Source: an uncultured Oxalobacteraceae bacterium
GTDB taxonomy: Bacteria; Pseudomonadota; Gammaproteobacteria; Burkholderiales; Burkholderiaceae
NCBI GenBank assembly: GCA_946478765.1
Contig: CAMLDH010000033.1
Span: forward strand, 1-19,458
Direction: 5' to 3'
DNA: 19,458 bases
The position numbers and the translations under genes are program-made. Each line of letters opens with the position of its first letter. Position 1 is the first letter of the stretch. The notes under the pieces were generated by a model that was not told the origin of the DNA, searched no databases, and worked only from the letters and a program-made list of their open reading frames with translations. Below, in pieces: positions 1-6,458 of the stretch.

Positions 1-662
1 AGTTGCGTGATCACGCTGCGGGTGATCAAGTAGGCTCCTGCAATTCCGAGCAACACGGCAATGATGCCACCCACTATGATCATCGTGTTGGTGGACTCTT
101 GTTGAACGATTGCATCCTTTGTGCGCTTGTCCAGCAAGGTTGATTCAGCATCCTGGATCTGGGAAATAAGACCGCGCATTGCATCCATGCCCTGCTTGCC
201 CGCGCCAGTCTGTTCCAGCGCTATTACGCTTTCGATCTTGTCCTTGTCTTCGTTGACAGCGCGACGCAACGCGATAACAGGGTCGATGCCGGCGGCAAGC
301 CATCGCTGCTGTTGTTCACCCAGTTTTTGCAGCCGTTCTTGCTGCGTTGGATTGTCGCTGGTCAGTGACTTTACCTTGTTGAGATGTTCGGAAAATGACT
401 CTTTGCCTTTTATCAGGGGCTCTAGCGAGGCATCCTTGCCGGTGAGTCCGAATCCGCGTTGACCTGTCTCAATGTTTATCAGGCTTGCCAGTATTTGATC
501 GGTTTCCAACAGCACTTGATAGGTGTGCGTATTCCAGCCATTGGCTTCGCCTAGCTTATGAAAGTTGAAGTAGTTGTTAGACAATAGCGCTACGAATAGC
601 GCAATAACAAGACCAAAACCGAGGCTCAAGCGCGTGCTGATTTTTAGATTTGATAAATCCAT
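1..662 (-). CDS. Methyl-accepting chemotaxis protein, CHASE3-type sensor (5' part only)
   Basis: This is the N-terminal 220 residues of a chemoreceptor; the rest lies beyond the left edge. Such receptors sense ligands in the periplasm and control CheA through CheW. Visible parts are a short cytoplasmic N-terminus, a first membrane helix at about residues 13-28, a helical periplasmic region of about 160 residues, and a second membrane helix at about 193-213 leading into a HAMP-like start (ITRSVIT). Residues 64-75 (IETGQRGFGLTG) match the signature of CHASE3-type four-helix sensors. The ATG at 662 is preceded by GGGAG at good spacing. The gene lies 69 bases downstream of cheW on the same strand, so the two are probably co-transcribed. 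The HAMP and signalling domains are not in view, so the receptor class cannot be given. Confidence 0.9.
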   Translation of the reverse strand, partial: MDLSNLKISTRLSLGFGLVIALFVALLSNNYFNFHKLGEANGWNTHTYQVLLETDQILASLINIETGQRGFGLTGKDASLEPLIKGKESFSEHLNKVKSLTSDNPTQQERLQKLGEQQQRWLAAGIDPVIALRRAVNEDKDKIESVIALEQTGAGKQGMDAMRGLISQIQDAESTLLDKRTKDAIVQQESTNTMIIVGGIIAVLLGIAGAYLITRSVITQ

Positions 663-731
663 GTAACTCTCCCTTTTTTCTTGATGGTGGGTTGTGCATT
701 CGTGTTGGACGAATACGATTTGACAGCAGGA

Positions 732-1232
732 TCAGGCAGCCAGTTTTTCAATTAGGCCTATGTCCGTACCGGACATTAATTTATCGATATCGACCAAAAT
801 TAACATGCGTTGATCGAGCGCACCCAGGCCGATCAGGTAGTCGGTATCGAGTGCCGCGCCCATCTCCGGCGCCGGCTTGACTTGTTCCGGCGTTAGGGTG
901 ATGACGTCCGACACGCTATCGACCACCATCCCCATGACACGCCCGGCAATGTTGAGGATGATGACGACGGTGAACTGGTCGTAGGTCGGCGTACCGAGGT
1001 TGAATTTGATACGCATATCGATGATCGGCACGATGATGCCGCGCAAATTGACCACGCCCTTGATGAAGTCGGGCGCGTTGGCGATGTGGGTGACGGCATC
1101 GTAGCCGCGCAGTTCCTGCACTTTCTGAATGTCGATGCCGTATTCTTCTTCGCCCAATGTAAAGGCAAGAAACTCCAGGGTAGGGGCGGGGAGCTTGTTC
1201 GCAGGCTCGCCGTTGTTTGCTGTGTCTGACAT
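732..1232 (-). CDS. cheW: CheW chemotaxis coupling protein
   Basis: CheW is the cytoplasmic adaptor that links chemoreceptors to the histidine kinase CheA. The 166-residue product has the normal length for the family. Family hallmarks are the [15 protein letters not shown] strand near the N-terminus, the central [15 protein letters not shown] segment (receptor- and CheA-binding core) and a C-terminal [20 protein letters not shown] segment. An ATG 45 bases further upstream is in frame, but the ATG at 1232 is preferred because AAAGGA lies just before it and the product then starts at the usual place. The gene heads a minus-strand pair with the chemoreceptor at 1-662. No cheA, cheY or flagellar gene is in the window, so this may be one of several CheW copies. 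Confidence 0.96.
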   Translation of the reverse strand: MSDTANNGEPANKLPAPTLEFLAFTLGEEEYGIDIQKVQELRGYDAVTHIANAPDFIKGVVNLRGIIVPIIDMRIKFNLGTPTYDQFTVVIILNIAGRVMGMVVDSVSDVITLTPEQVKPAPEMGAALDTDYLIGLGALDQRMLILVDIDKLMSGTDIGLIEKLAA

Positions 1233-1474
1233 CGTGATTCCTTTCGCTTTGGGTGACTTTCTTTCGTTCTGTCGCATTCATTGTGCAAATGCCGTGTTGG
1301 GACGTGCGGGTGTGCCAATCCTTTCTATTTTTATCTTATAGATGCACGTTGTAAAAATCCGTTGAATTAAAAAAATAGCTCGAAGTGTGTTTTTCATGCA
1401 ACATTCTATCGGCATTGCATTGCAGAAAGTAAATTTTGTGTTCTATTCTGTTCTATTCATATCATGATGATGCG
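1233..1474. other. AT-rich gap upstream of cheW
   Basis: No gene is seen. The stretch is clearly more AT-rich than its surroundings and must carry the promoter of the cheW-receptor pair. Read on the minus strand, TATAAGATAA at about 1332-1341 could act as a -10 region, but I found no convincing -35 or flagellar sigma-28 partner, so no promoter is called. A 10-base imperfect tandem duplication (TTCTATTCTG / TTCTATTCAT) lies at 1441-1460. Confidence 0.4.
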
Positions 1475-1626
1475 AATTGGGAAGCCGACGTGTGGGGCAG
1501 GGTGCGCCGCACGACACGGCATTGAGCAATGAACGCACCGCGCTCGATCTCCTGAACCGCCGCCTGGCGGCCAGCATTCTGTTGATCAAGGCATTGGGTG
1601 GCGGCTGGGAGGGGATTGCAGATTGA
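1475..1626 (+). pseudogene. Remnant of a NodT-type outer-membrane efflux lipoprotein, internally deleted
   Basis: Two short stretches in different frames both resemble RND-type outer-membrane factors (NodT/OprM family). At 1475-1510 the frame reads NWEADVWGRVRR, like the conserved W-E-x-D-x-(W/F)-G-R-x-R-R motif in the first half of these proteins. After a frame change, 1519-1626 reads ALSNERTALDLLNRRLAAS, then ILLIKALGGGWEGIAD and a stop, which looks like the family's C-terminal end (LIKALGGGW). In an intact protein these motifs lie well over 200 residues apart, so most of the gene is deleted and the junction is out of frame. No start codon serves either part. The family call rests on remembered motifs, not on an alignment. 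Confidence 0.6.
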
Positions 1627-1834
1627 ATCCGGCAGATTGCATTGCCCCCGTCCGCGCCTTGGCCTGCAATGAAGCGATGACCGCCCACGCATGCTCGAAT
1701 GCGTCGTCATCGCTGACTGAAGAGGCAATCCGGACAATTCGCCAGAGCTGCCGCTCCTGGAATTGCCCTTTGTCATTTGGAATATGCTTCCAAAAACCTT
1801 GCCTCCACCACGATCTCCGATTCCCGATCGGCGC
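1627..1834 (-). pseudogene. Start-less open fragment downstream of the Vps62-like gene
   Basis: On the minus strand the frame stays open from the stop of the 846-residue gene to a TGA at 1586-1588. It is in the same phase as that gene. Its middle reads like a real protein, with QERQLWRIVRIASSVSD followed by DDAFEHAWAVIASLQAKAR, and with regular hydrophobic spacing and normal codon use. There is no usable start codon in the coding-like part. The last codons overlap the efflux-protein remnant, so homology probably ends near 1627. I do not recognise the family. It could be a decayed C-terminal fragment or chance; the opposite strand gives a cysteine-rich, unnatural translation. Confidence 0.35.
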
Positions 1835-4375
1835 TTAGCCTACGGCATGCCGGCCCTCCTTAATGCCATTGGTGATCCAATGGTTAAGGGCTGCCCCGTA
1901 GTTTGTGCCGAAGGCGGCCTTCAAGTCCGGGTAGGTGTTCAGATAGTATTGCACGTTGAAGTCTTGCGAACCTTGACGGCCTTCCTTGAGGCCATAGGTG
2001 AACCAGTGGTTAATTGCCGCGGCGTAGTTATTCCCAAATGCGGCTTTCAAGTCCGCATATTTGGTCAGATAAAATTGCACATCGAATTCGAGCGAAGCGC
2101 GCCGACCTTCCTTGATGCCATAGGTGAACCAGTGGTCAATTGCCGCGGCGTAGTTATTCCCAAATGCGGCTTTCAAGTCAGCGTATAAGCTCAGATAAAA
2201 TTGCACATCGAATTCAGGCGCGGCGCGCCGACCTTCGAAGATGCCATAGGTGAACCAGTGGTTAATTGCCGCGGCGTAGTTATCCCCAAATGCGGCTTTC
2301 AAGTCAGCGTATAGGGTCAGATAAAATTGCACGTCGAATTCGGGCGATCCGCGCCGACCTTCTTTCATGCCATAGTTGAGCCAATGGTCAACTGCAGCGG
2401 CATTGTTACTGCCAAACGCAGCCTTCAAATCCGCATATTTGTTCAGATAGAATTGCACATTGAATTCGAAAGAGGCGCGGCGGCCTTCGTTGATGCCGTA
2501 CTCCAGCCAGTGTTTTTCCGCAGCCTGTGTGTCGCTGCCGAACGCAGCCGTCAGATCGGCATAACAATGTAGATAGAGGGTGGGGTTGAACAAGGTCTTA
2601 TCCAGCCTTCCGACACTCGTAATATAGGGACGGCCGCCTAAACCGTCAGGTCCGCGGCCGGTCGATTCTACCGAGATGCCGGCTATTTTCTGCAAGATGG
2701 AAAGTCCTTTGACCGCACTCCAATCGTTGCTGCTCAATCCATTGCCGTTGAAGTAGCGCGCCCCATGCAGGCCGTTCTCTACATATTGACCCAGGCGCCC
2801 TTTGAACGCGGCCCAAACCTGGTCGCCGATGGGTTTGTTGCTGCTGTCCAGTCCGACCAATCTGAAATCAGTCGGCGTCCAAACCTTATCGCCCACATTG
2901 TCTGGACCGCCGAAAGTACCCAAGGCATCGCCGACATCGAGAACAACGTTCGAATCTGACACTACCCAATCGCCCTGCATCTTGCGGTTGAACGTCCCAT
3001 GCCCATTGAGCGAGCTGTGCACCACAGGATGCCCGTTGCTGAACTCAACTTGACCAGGGGGATATTCTTTGGCGTTGTCGTGGCCATGCGCTTCGAATGT
3101 GACCTTTTGCACTTCCGGACCGCCCGCGCCATTCTTGTATTGCACGGTTACGATCTCGATATCCCCGGGATGCCGCGCATAATTATCTAGAATGCAGTAG
3201 AAACTGCTCGCATTCTTTATCTCCACAGTCTGGTGGCCGTTGTATGCGAAGAGCATGAGGTAAGTGATCTGGGTGAAATCAGCGTATTCCTGCACCGCGT
3301 AATACATGGGGGCGTTACCCAGCGGCATGCCGCCATACTGGGATTCATTAATTTCCAAATAATAATCATCACAGCAATGGGCGGCGAGATCCGCTTGCTT
3401 CGGATTGTTAATATCGGGGCGCCGCCAAGTCACCCCATCATCGGATCTGGTGGCCCACAGTTGAGAATCATGGGCGCCGGTGTAAACCATGCAAAGCTTG
3501 TTTTTGAAGTTGGCTATTGCAGGGATCGACGTGTATTGATCGATCTTCCTCGCCTTGTTTCCGCTCGTGCCGTCGGTCCATGTCTTGCCGTCGGAAGAAC
3601 AGGTGACATAGATGTCGGACGAATCCGAGCCGGTATACACCATCCAGAGTTTATTGTTAAAAGCCGTCAATGCCGGAACCGAGGTATTTTGGCCAATTGT
3701 CCAAGCGTGCTCCCAGTGGTCACCGTCGGAAGAACAGGTGACATAGATGTCGGACGAATTCGAGCCGGTATAGACCATCCAGAGTTTGCCGGCGAAGACG
3801 GCTAGCGCGGGAATCGAGGTCTGCTGCCCGATCGTGTGCGCAGTGCTCCAATTGATGCCGTCAGATGAACTGGTGACATAGATGTCGGACGAATGCGCGC
3901 CGGTATAGGCCATCCAGAGTTTGTTCTTGAAATTAGCCAACGCAGGGACCGATGTGTATTGGCCGGTAATGACCGTGCGATTCGACCAATGCGTGCCGTC
4001 TGTTGAAATGGCCGAATATAGCGTTGAATTATTCGCGTCCGTGTAGACCATCCATAGTTTGTCGTTCAGCACGGCTAAAGCAGGAATGGAAGTATTATGG
4101 CCAGTCCTCACGGCCTTTTCCCACAGGAGACCATTACTGGAGGACGTCACCCACACGTCGGAGTTTTTTGAGTCGCTGTAGACCATCCAGAGCGTGTCTT
4201 TGAATACAGTAATGGCCGGGACCGATGTGAACTGCTCGTCGATTTGGGTCGGACTCAAATCTCTTAATTTTCCGTTCGCCATCATGTGTTCGATCGAACA
4301 CGGTAAATATTCCTCACAAGAGTGAAAATGTACGACCGGTGCAAATTTTTTGACTACATCAATCGAAATGGCCAT
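1835..4375 (-). CDS. Vps62-like protein with inserted beta-propeller repeats and 42-residue C-terminal repeats
   Basis: The product has 846 residues and no recognisable signal peptide. Residues 8-30 (KFAPVVHFHSCEEYLPCSI) match the start of Vps62/DUF946-type domains. Residues 50-325 hold six sialidase/BNR-like repeats of 45-51 residues (TS(I/V)PA..., KLWMVYTG, SDIYVT, SSDGxxW), expected to form a beta-propeller. The Vps62-like fold then resumes at about 355-465, with YLMLFAYNGHQ, HPGDIEIVTV and GHPVVHSSLNGHG. Residues 596-846 are six copies of a 42-residue repeat. The function is unknown; adhesion to glycans, or a surface or effector role, is an inference. A start at 4375 fits AAGGA 11 bases upstream. 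The gene lies 156 bases downstream of the muramidase on the same strand and may be expressed with it. Its codons look less GC-rich than those of the genes to the right, which hints at acquisition. Confidence 0.9.
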   Translation of the reverse strand: MAISIDVVKKFAPVVHFHSCEEYLPCSIEHMMANGKLRDLSPTQIDEQFTSVPAITVFKDTLWMVYSDSKNSDVWVTSSSNGLLWEKAVRTGHNTSIPALAVLNDKLWMVYTDANNSTLYSAISTDGTHWSNRTVITGQYTSVPALANFKNKLWMAYTGAHSSDIYVTSSSDGINWSTAHTIGQQTSIPALAVFAGKLWMVYTGSNSSDIYVTCSSDGDHWEHAWTIGQNTSVPALTAFNNKLWMVYTGSDSSDIYVTCSSDGKTWTDGTSGNKARKIDQYTSIPAIANFKNKLCMVYTGAHDSQLWATRSDDGVTWRRPDINNPKQADLAAHCCDDYYLEINESQYGGMPLGNAPMYYAVQEYADFTQITYLMLFAYNGHQTVEIKNASSFYCILDNYARHPGDIEIVTVQYKNGAGGPEVQKVTFEAHGHDNAKEYPPGQVEFSNGHPVVHSSLNGHGTFNRKMQGDWVVSDSNVVLDVGDALGTFGGPDNVGDKVWTPTDFRLVGLDSSNKPIGDQVWAAFKGRLGQYVENGLHGARYFNGNGLSSNDWSAVKGLSILQKIAGISVESTGRGPDGLGGRPYITSVGRLDKTLFNPTLYLHCYADLTAAFGSDTQAAEKHWLEYGINEGRRASFEFNVQFYLNKYADLKAAFGSNNAAAVDHWLNYGMKEGRRGSPEFDVQFYLTLYADLKAAFGDNYAAAINHWFTYGIFEGRRAAPEFDVQFYLSLYADLKAAFGNNYAAAIDHWFTYGIKEGRRASLEFDVQFYLTKYADLKAAFGNNYAAAINHWFTYGLKEGRQGSQDFNVQYYLNTYPDLKAAFGTNYGAALNHWITNGIKEGRHAVG
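1838..2590 (-). repeat. Six tandem 126-bp coding repeats
   Basis: These encode the C-terminal 42-residue units starting at residues 596, 638, 680, 722, 764 and 806, so the period is exactly 42. The unit pattern is F(D/N)VQFYLxxYADLKAAFG, then xNxAAAxxHWxxYGxxEGR. The central units (3-5) are also very similar at DNA level, for example the shared block GTGAACCAGTGGTTAATTGC, while the outer units have diverged. This indicates recent duplication or gene conversion. Similar YPDLxAAFG...HYxxYGxxEGR repeats are known in secreted and RTX-like bacterial proteins; I cannot name a Pfam entry. Confidence 0.92.
3401..4228 (-). repeat. Six tandem propeller-blade repeats
   Basis: The blades start at residues 50, 95, 141, 186, 231 and 282 of the Vps62-like protein, at about 135-138 bp spacing. 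Blades 4 and 5 share long identical DNA blocks, such as GTGACATAGATGTCGGACGA near 3603 and again near 3728, which indicates a recent duplication. Blade 5 carries a short extra loop (GTSGNKARKI). Confidence 0.88.
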
Positions 4376-4417
4376 TTCTTGTTTTCCTTATGTTCAGGAC
4401 GGGTTAAAGGAGGTTTT

Positions 4418-4437
4418 GGACGCCTCGCGCGGCGTCC
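4418..4437. other. Perfect 7-bp hairpin between muramidase and Vps62-like genes
   Basis: GGACGCC and GGCGTCC flank a six-base spacer. It lies 42 bases upstream of the Vps62-like start. There is no T-run on either side, so it is not a typical intrinsic terminator. It could be a processing or pausing site that separates expression of the two genes. Confidence 0.4.
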
Positions 4438-4531
4438 GGTTACTTCAATCGTTAAAGGGCGCTAATGCCGCTTCCTCCAACGATTTATGAATAACGCGCG
4501 GTCTAACCGCCGTCGCTCTCATTTCTCGGCG

Positions 4532-5332
4532 TTAGCCATCCTGCGCCATGCCCAGTTGCCGCACGCGCTCTAGCAATGCACCGACGACGGCGTCGTCAAT
4601 AGCGTCCGAAGCCGGCGACGACTGTTTCTGCCTAAAGTCCGTCAGCGCCGCATAGGTCAGCTTGCCGGCGATGCCATCGATGGCGCCGGGGCTGTAACCG
4701 AGATAGGTCAGCAGCATCTGCACCGCGCGTGTCCGCAAATCCGGCAACGGGCCGGCGGTATATTTGTGGAAGGCCGCATTCAAGCGCTTGTCGTATTGGT
4801 TTTTCACATAGGCAGCACCGTTATAACCGCGTGCGAACGCCGCCCAGTCATGCCGCCGCAACGGCGCCACGAGCGCTTGGTCCTGTAAAAAATGGGCCAT
4901 CGCCAGCAACTGATTCGCTTCCGACGCCATCATCGCAGCGACCATGTCTTTCGACGACGCATAGCCGGCAGCCGGTGCGTTATAGCCCATTATTTGGCCG
5001 ATACCCCAGGAGGCGCTGTCGAGCGCCGCCGCCCGGTTGAGCGCAATCGCGCGTTGCAGACGATCATACTGGGCATCGAGACTGCCGTAGCCGCCGGCCA
5101 CGGGATTGCTAATATCCGGGTAATCGACGTCGAAGCGGCCCCCGGTCGCCTGACTGAACTTGTGGCGCTCGAACAAAATGCGCGGCTGACGGTCCCTCGT
5201 ATAACCGCATCCGGCGGTCTCGACCGTCAACACGGCCCATAGCTCGGCCTGTCCGGTGTCGAGTTTATTAACGACCTGCGCCAGGCCGTCCTGATCCAAC
5301 GGCAGTGCCGTTCCGGCAAATGAATTTGTCAT
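4532..5332 (-). CDS. N-acetylmuramidase (endolysin-like) with C-terminal peptidoglycan-binding domain
   Basis: The 266-residue product matches the phage-type N-acetylmuramidase family (PF11860-like), which cleaves glycan strands of peptidoglycan. Key features are LTVETAGCGY at 35-44, where E38 is the likely catalytic acid; PRILFERHKF at 50-59; SNPVAGGYG at 75-83; SASWGIGQIMGYN at 106-118; and FARGYNG at 166-172. Residues 200-236 (RAVQMLLTYLGYSPGAIDG onwards) form a PG_binding_1-type domain. There is no signal peptide, so export would need a holin, lysis or a contractile secretion device; none is visible nearby. The start at 5332 has a TAGGAG site nine bases upstream. A 30-codon ORF ends within that site, so translation is probably coupled. 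Either a prophage-derived lysin or a secreted effector is possible. Confidence 0.92.
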   Translation of the reverse strand: MTNSFAGTALPLDQDGLAQVVNKLDTGQAELWAVLTVETAGCGYTRDRQPRILFERHKFSQATGGRFDVDYPDISNPVAGGYGSLDAQYDRLQRAIALNRAAALDSASWGIGQIMGYNAPAAGYASSKDMVAAMMASEANQLLAMAHFLQDQALVAPLRRHDWAAFARGYNGAAYVKNQYDKRLNAAFHKYTAGPLPDLRTRAVQMLLTYLGYSPGAIDGIAGKLTYAALTDFRQKQSSPASDAIDDAVVGALLERVRQLGMAQDG

Positions 5333-5342
5333 GTGATGTCTC

Positions 5343-5435
5343 CTAAAAGGCGATAACCAGGATCAGGCGCGCGGCACGCATCATCTTGTTTTCGATCTTT
5401 ACGGTATGGAGCGGGTCCTTGGCTTGATCGGTCAT
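5343..5435 (-). CDS. 30-residue leader ORF coupled to the muramidase
   Basis: The ORF begins with ATG at 5435, behind a GAAAGAG site. It encodes a polar first half (MTDQAKDPLHTVKIENK) and a hydrophobic end (MMRAARLILVIAF). Its TAG stop forms part of the TAGGAG ribosome-binding site of the muramidase, 10 bases from that gene's start. This arrangement favours real translation and coupling. The hydrophobic tail could be a short membrane anchor, but it is too short to be a normal holin. No homologue is known to me. Confidence 0.45.
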   Translation of the reverse strand: MTDQAKDPLHTVKIENKMMRAARLILVIAF

Positions 5436-5574
5436 TTTTCTCTTTCAGATAGATGAAAAGCCTGAGTGCTAAGCGCCGGTTTTGAAGCCTCGATCAAAGG
5501 GCGGTTACTTTTTGTGGTTGATAAGGAGCACTGCACCTCTTCAACGATCGTAGAGGCGGGGGGATTATTTGCAC

Positions 5575-5592
5575 ATACTGCATCTGCAGTAT
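5575..5592. promoter_or_regulatory. Palindrome ATACTGCA-TC-TGCAGTAT (copy 1)
   Basis: This is a perfect 8-bp inverted repeat with a 2-base centre. It lies 140 bases upstream of the small ORF/muramidase unit. The 18-bp size and symmetry suit a dimeric regulator operator. It shares both arms with a second copy 118 bases away (5692-5711). Confidence 0.55.
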
Positions 5593-5691
5593 TTTGCGGA
5601 GGAAAAGGCAGTGAGTGCGGATGGGCGAAAAAACGTCGACATGGTTGCCCCTTTCAAAGCAGCGATGCCAGCGAGAAGATGCAAGGATGAA

Positions 5692-5711
5692 AATACTGCA
5701 ACTGCAGTATT
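5692..5711. promoter_or_regulatory. Palindrome AATACTGCA-AC-TGCAGTATT (copy 2)
   Basis: The arms are 9 bp and perfect. It lies 20 bases beyond the stop of the response regulator gene. On that gene's strand it is followed by TTTT in total, so a role as a weak terminator is an alternative, but it is AT-rich and has almost no loop. Matching copy 1 in every arm base argues for a protein-binding site. The 5461-5730 gap holds no other gene. Confidence 0.5.
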
Positions 5712-5730
5712 CTGGAATGAAGAAGACGAA

Positions 5731-6366
5731 TCAGGCGGGAGTATAGAAACCGTGCTTGACGGTGTAGGCAGTGATCTCGGCGGCGTTGTGCAGGCACAGT
5801 TTTTCCATCAGGTTCTGGCGATGGGTGCGCACCGTAAACACGCTGATATGCAGTATCGTAGCAATATCCTGGTTGCTCACGCCATGTGCAATCATGCACA
5901 TGATTTCCTGTTCGCGCGGTGTAGGCGGCACGGCATGCCCACCGTTGCGATCCGTTCCGTTTTCCTGGAACAGGTCGGCGATACTTTTACTGACATATTG
6001 TCTTCCTGAGAGCAGCGCCCGCACTGCCTGCAGCAAATCGCCGGCGTGCTCATGCTTGAGAATATAACCGTCCACCCCCGCCGCCAACGCCTGGCCGATC
6101 GATTCCGGTTCCCGGCTGCCGGTCAACACCAGAATCTTGACCGCGTCGGATTGCCTCTTGATGCGAGCAGCAACTTCGTTGCCGTGGCACCCCGGCAAAT
6201 CGAGGTCGAGCAACAGCAAATCGGGACTGAACTTGCGCACCAGTCCTTCGACGGCAGCGCCATCGCCGGTTTCCGCAATCACTTGCAATCCCGGCTCGGT
6301 CTCTATCAGCAGCTTCAGGCCCTCTCGCACCAGCGCGTGATCTTCCGCGAGTAATATTTTTATCAT
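5731..6366 (-). CDS. NarL/LuxR-family response regulator
   Basis: This 211-residue two-component response regulator has an N-terminal receiver and a LuxR-type DNA-binding domain. Receiver residues are E8/D9, the phospho-acceptor D54 in LLLDLDLPG, T82 and K104. The helix-turn-helix domain spans about 148-205, with LTPREQEI-like TPREQEIMCMIAHG and NQDIATILHISVFTVRTH. An in-frame ATG 90 bases upstream exists, but the receiver begins at the ATG at 6366 (MIKILLAEDH), so that start is chosen; no strong ribosome-binding site is seen there. It is divergent from the hybrid kinase at 6459, with 92 bases between starts, and is the likely phospho-partner. The paired palindromes just downstream are candidate target sites. 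Confidence 0.94.
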   Translation of the reverse strand: MIKILLAEDHALVREGLKLLIETEPGLQVIAETGDGAAVEGLVRKFSPDLLLLDLDLPGCHGNEVAARIKRQSDAVKILVLTGSREPESIGQALAAGVDGYILKHEHAGDLLQAVRALLSGRQYVSKSIADLFQENGTDRNGGHAVPPTPREQEIMCMIAHGVSNQDIATILHISVFTVRTHRQNLMEKLCLHNAAEITAYTVKHGFYTPA

Positions 6367-6458
6367 AGCGGTATATTGTGGCAGAGAAATAAGTCTTGCA
6401 GGAATGATTGCAAATCCGGTTATCATCTCCGCCCCGTGCTGTGGAAACGGAACCATCC
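6367..6458. promoter_or_regulatory. Divergent promoter region of the two-component pair
   Basis: These 92 bases separate the regulator (minus) and the kinase (plus), so they must hold both promoters and the kinase translation signal (GGAAACGGAACC before ATG 6459). TATCAT at 6421-6426 with TTGCAG at 6396-6401 is a possible plus-strand promoter, but its 19-base spacer is long. On the minus strand AATATACC ends only about 3 bases before the regulator ATG, so a leaderless transcript is conceivable. Confidence 0.4.

Noticed and set aside
1443..1776. Two minus-strand open frames with ATG starts
   Set aside because: Their translations are less natural than the efflux remnant on the plus strand and the start-less minus-strand frame, and they have no ribosome-binding site.
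1763..2572. Plus-strand repeat-containing open frames
   Set aside because: Shadows of the 126-bp repeats of the minus-strand gene.
3233..3805. Plus-strand open frame of about 190 codons
   Set aside because: It mirrors the propeller repeats of the minus-strand gene; its internal repetition follows from that.
4376..4531. AAAGGAGG near 4405-4413 as a ribosome-binding site
   Set aside because: It is on the plus strand, with no plus-strand gene following.
2333..5711. Short repeated sequences as a CRISPR array
   Set aside because: The repeats at 1838-2590 and 3401-4228 are contiguous coding repeats without unique spacers, and the two palindromes are only two copies.
5569..6009. Plus-strand open frame of about 146 codons across the palindromes
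   Set aside because: Mostly antisense to the response regulator; Met/His-rich translation without motif.
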